A stretch of 20,582 bases of DNA, from the NCBI GenBank assembly GCA_003483885.1, contig DMXI01000049.1, forward strand, positions 1-20,582, read 5' to 3'. This document shows, piece after piece, positions 1 through 11,000 of this stretch (positions are counted from its first letter, which is position 1; every line of letters starts with the position of its first letter). Both the position numbers and the translations under genes were made by a program. This DNA is from Microscillaceae bacterium. GTDB taxonomy: Bacteria; Bacteroidota; Bacteroidia; Cytophagales; Microscillaceae. The notes under the pieces are model-generated. The model did not search any database. It saw only the letters and a program-made list of their open reading frames with translations, and had not been told where the DNA came from.

Positions 1-743
1 CCCATATTACCAAAGCTCGTACGCAAGCCGCAGCAACATTGCTCCAAAAAAAGCCCAACCTGCCTGGCTTTTTGTATTTTACCCTGGCTAGCGAAGAAAA
101 CTGGATGAAACCCTCCCTTGAAAAATTTGCCCAGGTAGTTTCGTCCAATAAAACTCCTCGCATTGATTGGCAATATAAAACCTACAATGAAGAACACCAC
201 TACTCTACCCCTACTCGCACTATGCACGAGGGACTGTTTCGCTATTTTAAGGACTACAACCCGTTGCGCTTTTATACTTTGGCGGATCTTAAGAAATTCG
301 GCGGATTAGACGCAGTAAGCGCTTATTACCAAAAGCGAGGTAAGCGCTATGATTTACCTACCCAAATCCACAAGCAAACGGTCCATTTTCTGCTGCTTAG
401 TGCTTTGAAAGAAAACAACCCGGCTCAGTTTGAAGCGTTTGATCGGCGTTTTAAAAATCATATTGCCAATAAAACCCGGGCACTATGGTTCAACCGATTC
501 GGGCAGTTTTACCTAAAGCATTCTAAGGTTACCCGTTCGCTGGAAATTTTTCAAACCGGACTCAAAAAGTTTCCTAATTCGGCGCTACTCTACAATGGCT
601 TAGGCGATGTGTATGTAGCTCAAAAAGACCTCAAAACAGCGGAAAAACATTACCAAAAAGCGGTGACACTTGCCAAAGCAAATGAAGATAGTCGCCTCAA
701 ACAATACCAGGCTAATTTAGAAAAAGTAAGGAAACATAAATAG
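1..743 (+). CDS. Alpha/beta-hydrolase (esterase) with C-terminal TPR repeats, 5' truncated
   Basis: The frame is open to the left window edge, so the true start lies outside; the TTG at 39 is only the first possible start codon inside the window. The visible part matches the C-terminal third of the Fes/IroE-like esterase family (COG2819 type). It has a beta strand ending in FTLASEE, then a helix, then WQYKTYNEEHHYST, whose His (about codon 53-54 counted from position 39) fits the catalytic histidine. The nucleophile serine would lie upstream and cannot be checked. From about codon 148 to 216 two TPR-like helical hairpins follow, with NGLGDVYVAQKDLKTAEKHY as the clearer one, which suggests a protein-interaction tail. 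The substrate is unknown. The stop is TAG at 741-743. The next gene on this strand begins about 180 bases later, so an operon is uncertain. Confidence 0.75.
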   Translation, partial: HITKARTQAAATLLQKKPNLPGFLYFTLASEENWMKPSLEKFAQVVSSNKTPRIDWQYKTYNEEHHYSTPTRTMHEGLFRYFKDYNPLRFYTLADLKKFGGLDAVSAYYQKRGKRYDLPTQIHKQTVHFLLLSALKENNPAQFEAFDRRFKNHIANKTRALWFNRFGQFYLKHSKVTRSLEIFQTGLKKFPNSALLYNGLGDVYVAQKDLKTAEKHYQKAVTLAKANEDSRLKQYQANLEKVRKHK

Positions 744-785
744 GGGTATTATTGAAGAAAAGGGCTAACAGTTATCATTGGCTTC

Positions 786-833
786 ATTTTTTACAAACGA
801 AGTAGGTCAGCTCTTAGCCACATTGTAAAAAAT
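786..833. repeat. Inverted repeat between hydrolase and S41 gene
   Basis: ATTTTTTACAA (786-796) and TTGTAAAAAAT (823-833) are perfect 11-bp inverted repeats separated by 26 bases. The stem is AT-rich and lacks a separate T-run, so it is at best a weak terminator for the upstream hydrolase gene. It could also be a chance pairing in an AT-rich spacer. Confidence 0.3.
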
Positions 834-922
834 CGCTCCAAAGCTCATCTAATGAGTCATCAACAGTTATATGAATCAATATTGTATATTAGGAGCTTAT
901 TTGCCATTTGATTTCCCCCAAA

Positions 923-1864
923 ATGAAAACTCTTTTCTGGATAATTTCAATGTTAACTTTTCTAAGTTGTCAGACTAAAAATGCTATTCCCAAAAAAACC
1001 CTAGAGTATCTCAATGAGGCTATGGACCTACTTGAAGAAAAATCGGTGCATCGGAATAAGATCGATTGGAAAACGTTTAGGGCTAACATTTTGAAAAAGG
1101 CAAAACAGGCAAAAAATATAGAGGATACTTATACTACCTTAAGCTATGCGGTTTCTACACTTGGTGACAATCATAGTTATTTTAAACCTGTCAACGAAAC
1201 GAATACAGCAAACAAACCTTTACCGGTATTATCAGATGAAGTCACTCCTGGTGACATCGGATATATAAGAGTGCCATTTTGTATTGGAAGACAAGACGAT
1301 TATGTTTCAACAATCCGCACTAAACTTAAGGAGCAATCCAGGAAAAAGCTCAAAGGGTGGATTATTGATTTACGTGGTAATTTTTGGGGAAATATGTGGC
1401 CTATGTTACTTTCTATAGAACCACTCATTGGGAATGGAGTCATGGGTTATTTTGTAGATGCTAATAATAAATACCAAGCCTGGAAGCTTGATAAAGGAAA
1501 AGTGTACATAGATGATGAGCTTGTGATGGCGTTTAAGTTTGATGAGGAATTAGATCTGAGTAACCAATTTTTAGCCATCCTGACTGACCATAAGACCGCT
1601 AGTTCTGGCGAAGCTATCACTGTAGCTTTGAAAAGCCGAAAACGTTCAAAATCATTTGGAAATCCAACTTATGGAGTATCAACAGGATGTGTTGCTCATC
1701 GCTTATCAGATGGCTCAATCATCAATTTAGCAGAATCTGTTTTTGCAGATAGAACAAAGAAAAAATATGGTTTAAGTATAACACCAGATGTAATAGTAAA
1801 CCAAACAGCTGCACTAAAAGCAGGAATCGACTGGATTTATAAAATGCATAAAAGTGCTCGCTGA
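923..1864 (+). CDS. Lipoprotein, S41-family peptidase-like (tail-specific protease fold)
   Basis: A 313-residue protein if the ATG at 923 is used. The frame also has an in-frame TTG at 908, but the ATG places a proper lipoprotein signal at the N-terminus (MKTLFWIISMLTFLSC, acylated Cys at residue 16), so I prefer it. After a helical N-terminal part with LGDNHSYF (about 80-87), which is typical of S41 proteins, come the core strand GYIRVP (113-118), WIIDLRGN (146-153) and TASSGEA (225-231). The two serines at 227 and 228 are the candidates for the nucleophile of a C-terminal-processing-type peptidase. I see no PDZ domain, so this is the short form of the family. It is probably anchored in the envelope. 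Its substrate is unknown. It converges with the giant gene and ends 90 bases before the shared hairpin terminator. By eye the gene is more A/T-rich than the kinase gene. Confidence 0.8.
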   Translation: MKTLFWIISMLTFLSCQTKNAIPKKTLEYLNEAMDLLEEKSVHRNKIDWKTFRANILKKAKQAKNIEDTYTTLSYAVSTLGDNHSYFKPVNETNTANKPLPVLSDEVTPGDIGYIRVPFCIGRQDDYVSTIRTKLKEQSRKKLKGWIIDLRGNFWGNMWPMLLSIEPLIGNGVMGYFVDANNKYQAWKLDKGKVYIDDELVMAFKFDEELDLSNQFLAILTDHKTASSGEAITVALKSRKRSKSFGNPTYGVSTGCVAHRLSDGSIINLAESVFADRTKKKYGLSITPDVIVNQTAALKAGIDWIYKMHKSAR

Positions 1865-1953
1865 CAAGACGTATTTGACTATTTTTTTGGTCATTCTCTT
1901 TGTTCAAAACTGGTTATTTACCTAACAAAGCATTCAAACCAAGCACATAATAA

Positions 1954-1991
1954 AAAAGCGTATGGCTCTGCAAAAGAAACCATACGCTTTT
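1954..1991. terminator. Bidirectional hairpin terminator between convergent genes
   Basis: AAAAGCGTATGG (1954-1965) and CCATACGCTTTT (1980-1991) form a perfect 12-bp stem with a 14-base loop. Read on the minus strand, the stem is followed by TTTTTTATTA, so it is a good intrinsic terminator for the giant gene, whose stop codon lies 26 bases away. Read on the plus strand it ends in TTTTATA and can also serve the S41 gene. Confidence 0.8.
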
Positions 1992-2017
1992 ATAAAGGTA
2001 TATGATCAACTATTTAA

Positions 2018-5000
2018 TTATTGCTTTTCAAAGCGTAATAGATAAGATTTGTCTTGGTCAAGTATGCGAAAAACATAAAAACCATTCGCTAACTCATCTA
2101 CATCTACTGAAAGTAATTGCTTGCCCGAAGGCCATACGCCTGTTTTCAGCGTTTTACCTCCCACCGAAACAATCTCCCAGGTAGCCCCAGCAGATGGTTG
2201 GTAATGCGTACCCAATTGAATGTTGATCTTATGCAACGTCGGGTTGGGGAACAATTTAGCTCCTGATTTTAATAAATCTTCGGACACTGCAGTGACGGGA
2301 TGCTCACTTTGATTTTCATTGGTACGATTACTTATCACACTGGTAACTGCGGCTTGGTGTACTTCCTTCGTCTGGTAGTCTTCTACAAATACCACCACTC
2401 GGAATGTCTCAGGGTTGAGATTACCAATATTCCAACTAAAATTAAGTTTTTCGGTATCTCCTAAGGCCCAGTTGGTTTCTTTATAAGTACCCGCGGCATC
2501 TGGTAACATTTTGCGTACAACATTGTAAAACACCTTGCCATCAGAATTTGTAACCGAGTCAATCAGCACTACATGCATAACTACTGGGCGATCAAATTGT
2601 CTCAAGGCTCTCACCTCAGCCGATACATTGAGCGTATTTCCTGAAACAGAGGGTTGTCCAATATCAATGTTAAATGGTGACACAATTAAAGTACGATCCG
2701 CAAAATAATCCTGCGTCCATTGGCCAATCACCACATCGTTAAAATAACCATCTACTACTGCCCGAGGTACTTCCCTAATACCGTGGTAAAAAGAACGGCC
2801 ACTAGGGTCTTTGTCGTTTTGGTCATGTAAGGCATCTGCCCCCGGAAAACCTGTATGGTAATGAATACTAATCACTTCATTTTTATTACCCGTTTCCGGA
2901 AAGTTTTTCACTGCCAAATCTTTGGCTTCGGCATCAGCAATGCTTGCGTTAATGAAGTACTCCAACAAGACAACTCGGTTTCGGTTGCCAATTACAATAT
3001 TGTCAAAGGCAAAGCCGTCAAAGTTTTCTCCAGGAGGGTTGTCATCATTGCTACCAAAAGACATTCGGAAACGCACTATTCGGTTGGTAATGCCCAACTG
3101 TTCCATTTTTATGAGCACTTCAGTCAGGCTATATCTGGCAAAACGCCATTCTCCAGCTACAATATTGCTTCTACCCGACCATCCCTGATCTCTTAAGTTA
3201 GCCGTTACATCAATTGTACTACTTGCGTCGCCCGGTTCCCCTAAAATTGGCGTAGTGTCGTACCAATCTATCCCTAAATCTTGGGTTCCTAATCGTTGCC
3301 AGGTTTTGCCGTCATCAATGGTGTATAGCAACACCACCCCATCGGCACCTTTATCGGTATCTGACCAATAACGGAACGAAATCATAGGTTTGGTTAACCC
3401 TCCAATATCAAAACAAGGGCTTTCTACATACGATTGTTCGTTACTATTGTAGTTGGCATTCGTAGCTCCACGATTAAGGTTGTCGCGGTTATCAGTAATC
3501 CAGGCATTTCCGGTATTGTTTCTAATCAAAAAACCATCTGGTTGCTTAAGCTTCCAACTGGTACTATCAATCGCCACTCGGTTTACATCTACTACCCCGT
3601 GCGAAATCCAACCATTGGTGCCGCTTTCAAAATCTTCGGTATAAAATTGTCGCTCAGTTACGGTAACCACTGGGAAAATATCAATACGGCGGCGTAATAC
3701 ATAAGTAGCAATGTTGTCTTCGGTGGTAATGGTCAAGCTTACCCAATAAGTACCCTCTGACTGATACTGGTGGTTGACCACATCGCCTGTAATGTTGGCG
3801 CTTCCATCTCCAAAATCCCAGGTAATGCTCCCGATCTTATCTCCAGTCAATATGGATTGATTGGTAAACCTGGTGGGGCTTCCCAGACAAAAACCTTCTA
3901 CATTAAAATCTATTTTGAAATCCTTGATTACCGAGGTTTTACAACCTTGCTCAGTAGAGGGAGTCAAATTATAGCGGATGATTTGAGGTAAAGCATTGGG
4001 CAATGTTTTTATTGGGTTTTGCAAGTTGCTGGAAGTGCCATCCCTGAAATCCCAATTCCACTGCCATTGATCGCTCACGTTGCCAGCGGTTGCCTCAAAT
4101 TTTACCGTATTTTTGTCATAATCCCGCACTGCCCTCACTTTTACCTGTTTAGGTGTGGGGTTAATGGTCACAGTCACCATACCATCCCGGTTAGATGTGT
4201 TTTGACAAACACTTGCATCACTTTCCAGTACGATTTCATAAGTTCCTGCTCCTAAATCTTTAGGGCTAAATGCAAACCCTTGTTCAAAAGGATTAAAAGT
4301 GGTTTCTGAAAGGCGACGATACTTAAACGTTACATTAGAATTCACCCTGGATTCTCCATCAAAAGGAATCAGCGTAACCAACTCTACATCATCGCAGTAG
4401 GTGCTTTCTAAACCAGTAAAAGACAACTTAGGCAGCGGATTAATTTTGATAATCACTGGATCCGAGGTTTTGCTACAAAGATTTGCATCTCTATAAGTAT
4501 ACATTACTTCATATTCTCCCACCAATTCGTTCCATTCATCCGTAGAGGCATTGGGCAAAATAGGCGCCTCGTTTGGAATGGGCCTTCGGGGATCAAATAC
4601 ATCAGTCAATGTTGTACTGCCTGGTAGTACAAGTTTCATAAAAGGCGTAGTCCCTCTTTTTCCTGATTTTCTTCTTATTTGAAAGAAAACATTATTCGGG
4701 TCAGCAGTAATTGTTGGTGGAGGAATGGTTCCGTTATTAATGCTGGCCTTCAATTGAAAGGGGTCGGTTACCTGAGTACAATAACCACCTGGGATAATAT
4801 CAACAATGCTCACCTTTGGCAACGGTACAATCTCAAAAACAGCAGTTTTGATCATTTCACTCGTACAGTTACTACCTCCCAGAGTTTCCTCAAAGGTATA
4901 AGTTACCGAATAAGTCCCTAGTCGGTCTACCTCATTAACGGCAAGTTGGTCTATATTTACACTTGTAATCCCTCTATTCAACACTATGGGGGCACTTGCT

Positions 5001-8000
5001 ATCGTAGTGTTTTGAATCGTAAAGAAGCCTCCGGTTCGATCAGGGTTAAATCCCACACTAGAAGCATCTATACAAAATTTGTCAATAGTAGATTGCAACG
5101 AAAAATCAACTGGCTGAACCACTACAATTGAGAATTGTTTTCTTTGAGAAACTTCACGACACGTTTTATCATTTGTAAAAGAATATTCTATGATGTAGTC
5201 CCCCACGTCTAAACCATCTGTAACACTACTGTTTGTGCTTGTTACAAAAGAGTTTCCAGTCAGGGTTTTCAATGGCATCGTTGGACTACTCTGCAAGTAT
5301 ACTGTAAACTGTCCAGTACCACTTGAAACCATTGTATTACCATTATCTATTATTGGAGTCAAATTTACCCGGCCTGTCTCTATACAATAGGAAGCATCTA
5401 ACCCCGTAAAATCTACCAAAGGCAATGATTCTACCGTAAGTTTTCGCACAACAGAGTTGGCAACACAGCTACCATTGGCAGTGCTGGCAGTATACACCAA
5501 TCTAAATTCATAATCGCCTGCCAACAAATTCCAATCCGCGGTAGTCGTAGGAGGTGTAGCCGCTCCACTGGGATTTCCAAGGTCAAAATCACCACCAGTC
5601 AGTCGTTCAAAACTCGTTCTGCCAGGTCTTTTTACCTCAAAGTAGGCACTTGAGCCATCGGTTGCCCCAGTAAAAGGCGCGCTCACTGTTATAGGACCTC
5701 CTCCCACTTCGGTCACGGTAGCGGTTAGATCAATTACGCCCCCATCTCTAATACAACCACGAGTCGCTGGCAAATTAAAACTAATGCGAGGCAACTCTAG
5801 TATTTTAAAAGTTTGTGGTAGAGAAGTAGCTCTACAGCTATTTCCGATGTCTCTGGTGTAGGTAATGGTATAATCCGATGCTGACGGTGTCAACGTGCTG
5901 ATATCTATACTATAATCACCGTTCGTTTCCTGGGTAATGGTAGGGGTTACAGTGGTCGTATTCAACATAACAGTAAAGCTCCCGCCCGTAATGTTTGGGT
6001 TTATTCGTATGCTGCCCCCATTCTCACAGTACCCTTGGGTGGGTTTGCTTACAAAACTAAAAGCCACATCGGGAGCAGAGGTAATCTCAAAATCTATAAT
6101 CGCCGAAGCACCCTTACACCCTCCTGAGTTGGTAAACTCATATTGGATTTGATAGTTTCCGGGGCCTGCTCCTCCTGCTACTCCAGCTGCTATCAACCCT
6201 CGGATGTCTAGTTCATTGGTGCTGGCGTTTACAAAACCAGACAAATCATCGGTTGACCCAAGTTTGTTCAAAGCATAACTTGCCGTACCACTTGGTAGCG
6301 TAGTACTCCCGTTGACTCTTGGAGTTAATGTCGGATTCGTGGTTACGTTGGCACAATAGGCTGTTTCTACATCAATAGCCACTACTGGCAAATCACGAAT
6401 GGCTACGTCTAAGGTTTGTACCGTATTACAAGACCCAGGAATGTCTTCAGTAACGGTGACCGTTCCTCGATCAGTATTGCCCCAGGTAATGGTTGCGCTG
6501 GTAGCATCCGAAGCAGTGATCGTACCTCCAGTTACTCCCCAGGTAATGGTACCTGTACCCGGAGTAGGATCTTGAATCTGATATACTACTCCTGGTGTGT
6601 TCTTACAGGTTTCTATTCTTTGGTTTGCCAAAAAGCCAATGGTTTCCAGAATGTTTACAGTTCCAGTCACAGTTTGTGAACAACCACTGCTATTGGTAGC
6701 CGTTAGCGATAAAGTTCCTGTACCAGTGCCAGTCCATTCTACATTTACAGTGCTTCCATTGCTGCTTCCCTGAATGTTTCCATTGGTAGCTGTCCAACTA
6801 TAACTTGTAAAGGAGGATACACTGGCGGCATAACTTGTGATAGACCTTTGACAAGCATCAGGTAAGTTTGCTGAGGTATTTGCAGGCGCTCCAGCACTGG
6901 TAGCACTAAAATCAAAACTAGGCAAAGCCTCTACCCGAATAGATGCACTCCCATTATTAGAACAAAAGGTTCCATCGTCATCACGGTTGGCGGTTAACGT
7001 AAGGGTATGATTGCCTGCTGTGCTCCAGCGAACTCTTACTGTTTGCCCAGTATTCCCTCCAATAAATTCTCCAGCGGCGGCGGGGGTAATGGCCCAGGCA
7101 TAAGTTGTGGTTACGGTAGCCGTATTTGGGGGATGGTTGTCAACGCTGTATGTATATTCGGTAGAATTATCCGCACAAGCGGCCCCTAAAGGTACATCAA
7201 TAATTGGTTGAGGAACATCCACTATATTGATTAGCTCTAATGCTGGAGTGTTCGAATCATCTACCAAATCTTGAGTAGTTCTTATCACAGAGCCTGGGTC
7301 CAAGATATAGGGTGCTGTTGAACCTAACCTAATGTAAGTTGCCTCTACTACATTGGCAATTATTCGGGCTGAATTTCCTGTTACCGTAGCTGGGTTAAAA
7401 TTATAGTAAAAAGTTTCGCTACGACGAGCATCATCATAATTCAAAATTGCGCCATGGCTATTATCAATCCGTGCATTATTAGGTCGACTTACATCCACTT
7501 CCAGACCATTTAAAGCCCTCAAACTGTGAATATAGCGTATCGTACGGGTATTGGTATTCACGAATCGGTTCAATAAAACCTTTCTCACAAAGAAGTCATC
7601 TTTGCCGGCATCACGGCAATATTTTTCCAGCAAACCTAGTGCGTTTACTCCTGCTACCCGAAAAGTAATTTCGCCACGTCCTGCACATTGAGTCACTGGA
7701 TCAGTATATAGGCAAACAATGGTGTGTTCTCCTACCCCAGCCTGACTAGGGTAAAATAAAAAACTCCCCGAAAAACTCTGCCTTACCCCTGGTCCAGTGA
7801 ATATGGCATCGGTAATTGTGGCTCCATTAGCAGTAGCGGTTAATGTTTCAGCCCTATCTCTAATGGTGTAGTCTACCTTGGTATTAGTAATGACTACATT
7901 ATTCCGTTTTACGTTGATGGTAATCGGTGTACTTGGCGTACCATCACCACAAGCGGTAGATCGTCCAAAAACGGTTAATGTAATATTCTTGCTACCTAAA

Positions 8001-11000
8001 GTGGCTGGATCAGTCACTTCAAATACATTGGTTGCATCAAAAGAAACGAAGTGATTCGTGGTAGTCTCTTCTAATACTACCCTTCCTCCATCTCTAAAAG
8101 TCCATACACATACATCTGCACCGCTAATAGGGTTTACTGAATAAACGGTGGGAGTGCCTTCACACATATCCAGATTTCCGTTGATAGCAGTAGCAGCGGC
8201 AGGCGGAGGAATCACTTGTATGTTTTCGCTAATGGTCGCACTTGTACAACCATCTCCATTGTCATTTTCAAGCTTTAGAGCAATGGCTCCACTTTGAGCA
8301 CCAGCCCCAATGGTTACAGTGATCTCACTCGATGTTTGCAGGCTTGCTCCATTCATCCCTGTTACATTGTAATTAGTAGGCACTGTCCATAAATAATTCA
8401 CATTCATCACCGGAGTCACTCCAAATGTAAGCATACCACCTTCGCACACTGTATTTGAGGGAGGTTTGGTATCAAAAGTAGTAGAGATTGTAGGCGAAGC
8501 AAGACCATCAACCACGGCCAAAATCGTACTATTGGTAATACCAGTCAAATGCTCATTGTTATTGCCTGCACTTATATTGGTAGGGGTTAGATTGGTCGTA
8601 GCAGCATCGCTTGTGGCGCTTACCTGAATGTTAGAAATAATGATGCTATTGATCACCGAAGCCGAAGTGGCAGTAAAGTCATAAGTGAGTGTCAATACGC
8701 CTCCGCTAATAGTGGCACTACCACTGGCCCCTGTTCCCGAAAATGTTGCCAGGGCGGTTCCTTCCAGCGTATAATCTGTCGTATTATCCAAGGCAAAATC
8801 AATACTTCCCATTCCCGTCTGAAAAGCTCCTGGCTCTCGCTCAGTCAGTACAATCAAATCCAGGTTTTTTGGGCCATTACCTGCACACACATTCAGTGTT
8901 GTGGGGGTGGGTACATTGATTCCTCCAATTTCTACATTAATTGTCAGTGCTGCGGAAGCAGCTCCCGAAACGCCACAATCAGACTCTCCTCTCACCGCAA
9001 GGCTCACAGTGGCTCCTGCTTGAATACCGTTTGCATCAAAATCTAAAGTGTTGACCGTCGTAGTAGCCGTTCGGGTTTGCGTATTACCCCCACCATCAAT
9101 CCAGCTCCACTCCCACAAATAACCATTGGTAGCTCTCACGTTGCCAATGGGCTTGATCGAGTATGTGTTATTGGTAGAATTTACTCTAATAAGGGCTGGG
9201 CCACTAGGCGTAACAGCACTGATATCTTCGGGGGTTCTATCTTTCACAATTACTTCTCGGGTTGCCCAAGGTCCTACACATCCAGTGGCATTGTTTTTAC
9301 CCCTTACCCGTAGGGTATAGGTGCCTGCAACTACTGAACTGATGGCAATGGTATTGGTCTCAGAAATTGGCGTAGGCGTATCAAGCTCTGTAGGTAAATC
9401 CCACTCATAAGCCGTGATTGCGGGGTTATTGGTAAGGTTAAAAGTATTATTTGCCCCATCATTACAAATAAATGTAGGAGGATTGTCAAAGCTCACTGCT
9501 CCTGGAAGTGGATCAGCGTCTATGGTAGCCAATATGTCACCTGCCGATAAGCCTCTAATTTGATTTACGGCATTGCTGCCAACCGTTATATTGGCAGTAC
9601 CAGAGGCCCCGGCATTCGCTTTTATTCGGAGTCCTGCAATGGTAATGGTCTCGAGCGTAGTTTCAGAAGCCGCAGGAAACAAAATGTTAAACCTGAATTC
9701 ATTGGTGCCGTTACCAGAGTTTAGAAAAGTTCTCCCAGTAATATTAAAGGCTCCATTGGTGCTGGTAATGGTAGGCAGTGCAGTGGTCACAAACTCAAAG
9801 TCGTTGGTATTAGGGAGACTTAAAGTCAGGGTTCGGTTATTGTTGAAACTCAAAATTCCGTTGAGCGCATTCTCAGTAATGATAATGTCACCCAACACTT
9901 TTTCGGTGCCTACACAAATATTAAGCGAGGGTGTGGTAAAACTTACAGGATTTGCAACCGTAACGGTATGACTTGCAGTAGTCCCTTCGCAACTTGGGTT
10001 TAGATTGGTATTAATTCCTTTTACCGTTAAGTTGGCTGAAGCTACCTCACTATTGGCGGTCAAAGTAATAGACCCAGTTGAAGTCACAATGGTATTGCCT
10101 CCCTCAACAAATCCTGCTGGCACAGTCCATTGATAAGCATTTGCACCAGTAATCCCCGCCACTGTAAAAGTTGCGGTTTCTCCAACGGCCATATTGTTTG
10201 CACCAGTAATTGTACCAGTACCATCGGGTACATCTTGCACTGTTATTTTGGCCATCACATTACCAAAGTTAAGCCCAAGTGGTTCTTCCCGCTCCCTTAA
10301 ACGAATATTAGTAGTAGCCGTGGTAGTAGCGGTCGTATTTACCCTTAAACCACTAATGGTAATTTTATCGATACCAGCATCGGAACCAGTCAAATTATAG
10401 TTGAATAAAAACTGACGGGTTAATCTTCCAGTAATGGTAGTATAGTCACGAAATCTAGGATTGGTTCCTGCAATGGTTCCACCATTGATTTCTATGGTAA
10501 TATTCGGCGTTACTGTTTCATCTAAGGTGAAACCTACCGCGTCTAGAAAAAGTCCGGCAGAGTTCTGAGTGTTTTGAACAAAGTCGGTATTTGCTATCTC
10601 GGTAATCACGATATCTCCTACATTTATCGAGGTTACTCCTACACAAACCCTCTCGTGCGGAATATTTAGGTGTACTTTGGGATCTTCAAAATCTCCTACA
10701 GCGGCATTGGCTGGATTATAAATTGAGATTTCGTGTGCCTCAGAATATGCGCCATTACAAGCCGAACCATTCACCCCTCGTACCCGCAAGCCCGCGGTGA
10801 GGCTAGCTCCCCCGGTATATGCTACTACATAAGATATGGTACGTTGATCAGATGCTCCTGATACGGTCAATGCCCCTCCAGGATCGTTAAGATCCCACTG
10901 GTAAGAGGTAGCACCAGTGATGGCGGGCACCTCAAACGTAACTGTTTGCCCATCATACACCACATTGAAGCCTTGGATAGCAGGTGCTGCCGCAGGATTT

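Noticed and set aside
908..922. TTG start for the S41 lipoprotein
   Set aside because: The ATG at 923 gives a proper lipoprotein signal; the extra five residues would only lengthen the N-region.
1722..1907. 61-codon minus-strand ORF with hydrophobic C-terminal part
   Set aside because: It is antisense to the S41 gene's 3' end, and the composition follows from the A/T-rich opposite strand.
2002..2184. 60-codon plus-strand ORF after the terminator
   Set aside because: It overlaps the 3' end of the giant gene in antisense and encodes nothing recognisable.
9573..9971. 132-codon plus-strand ORF opposite the giant gene
   Set aside because: It is the antisense shadow of the repetitive Val/Thr/Ile-rich coding sequence, lies wholly inside the giant gene and has no domain.
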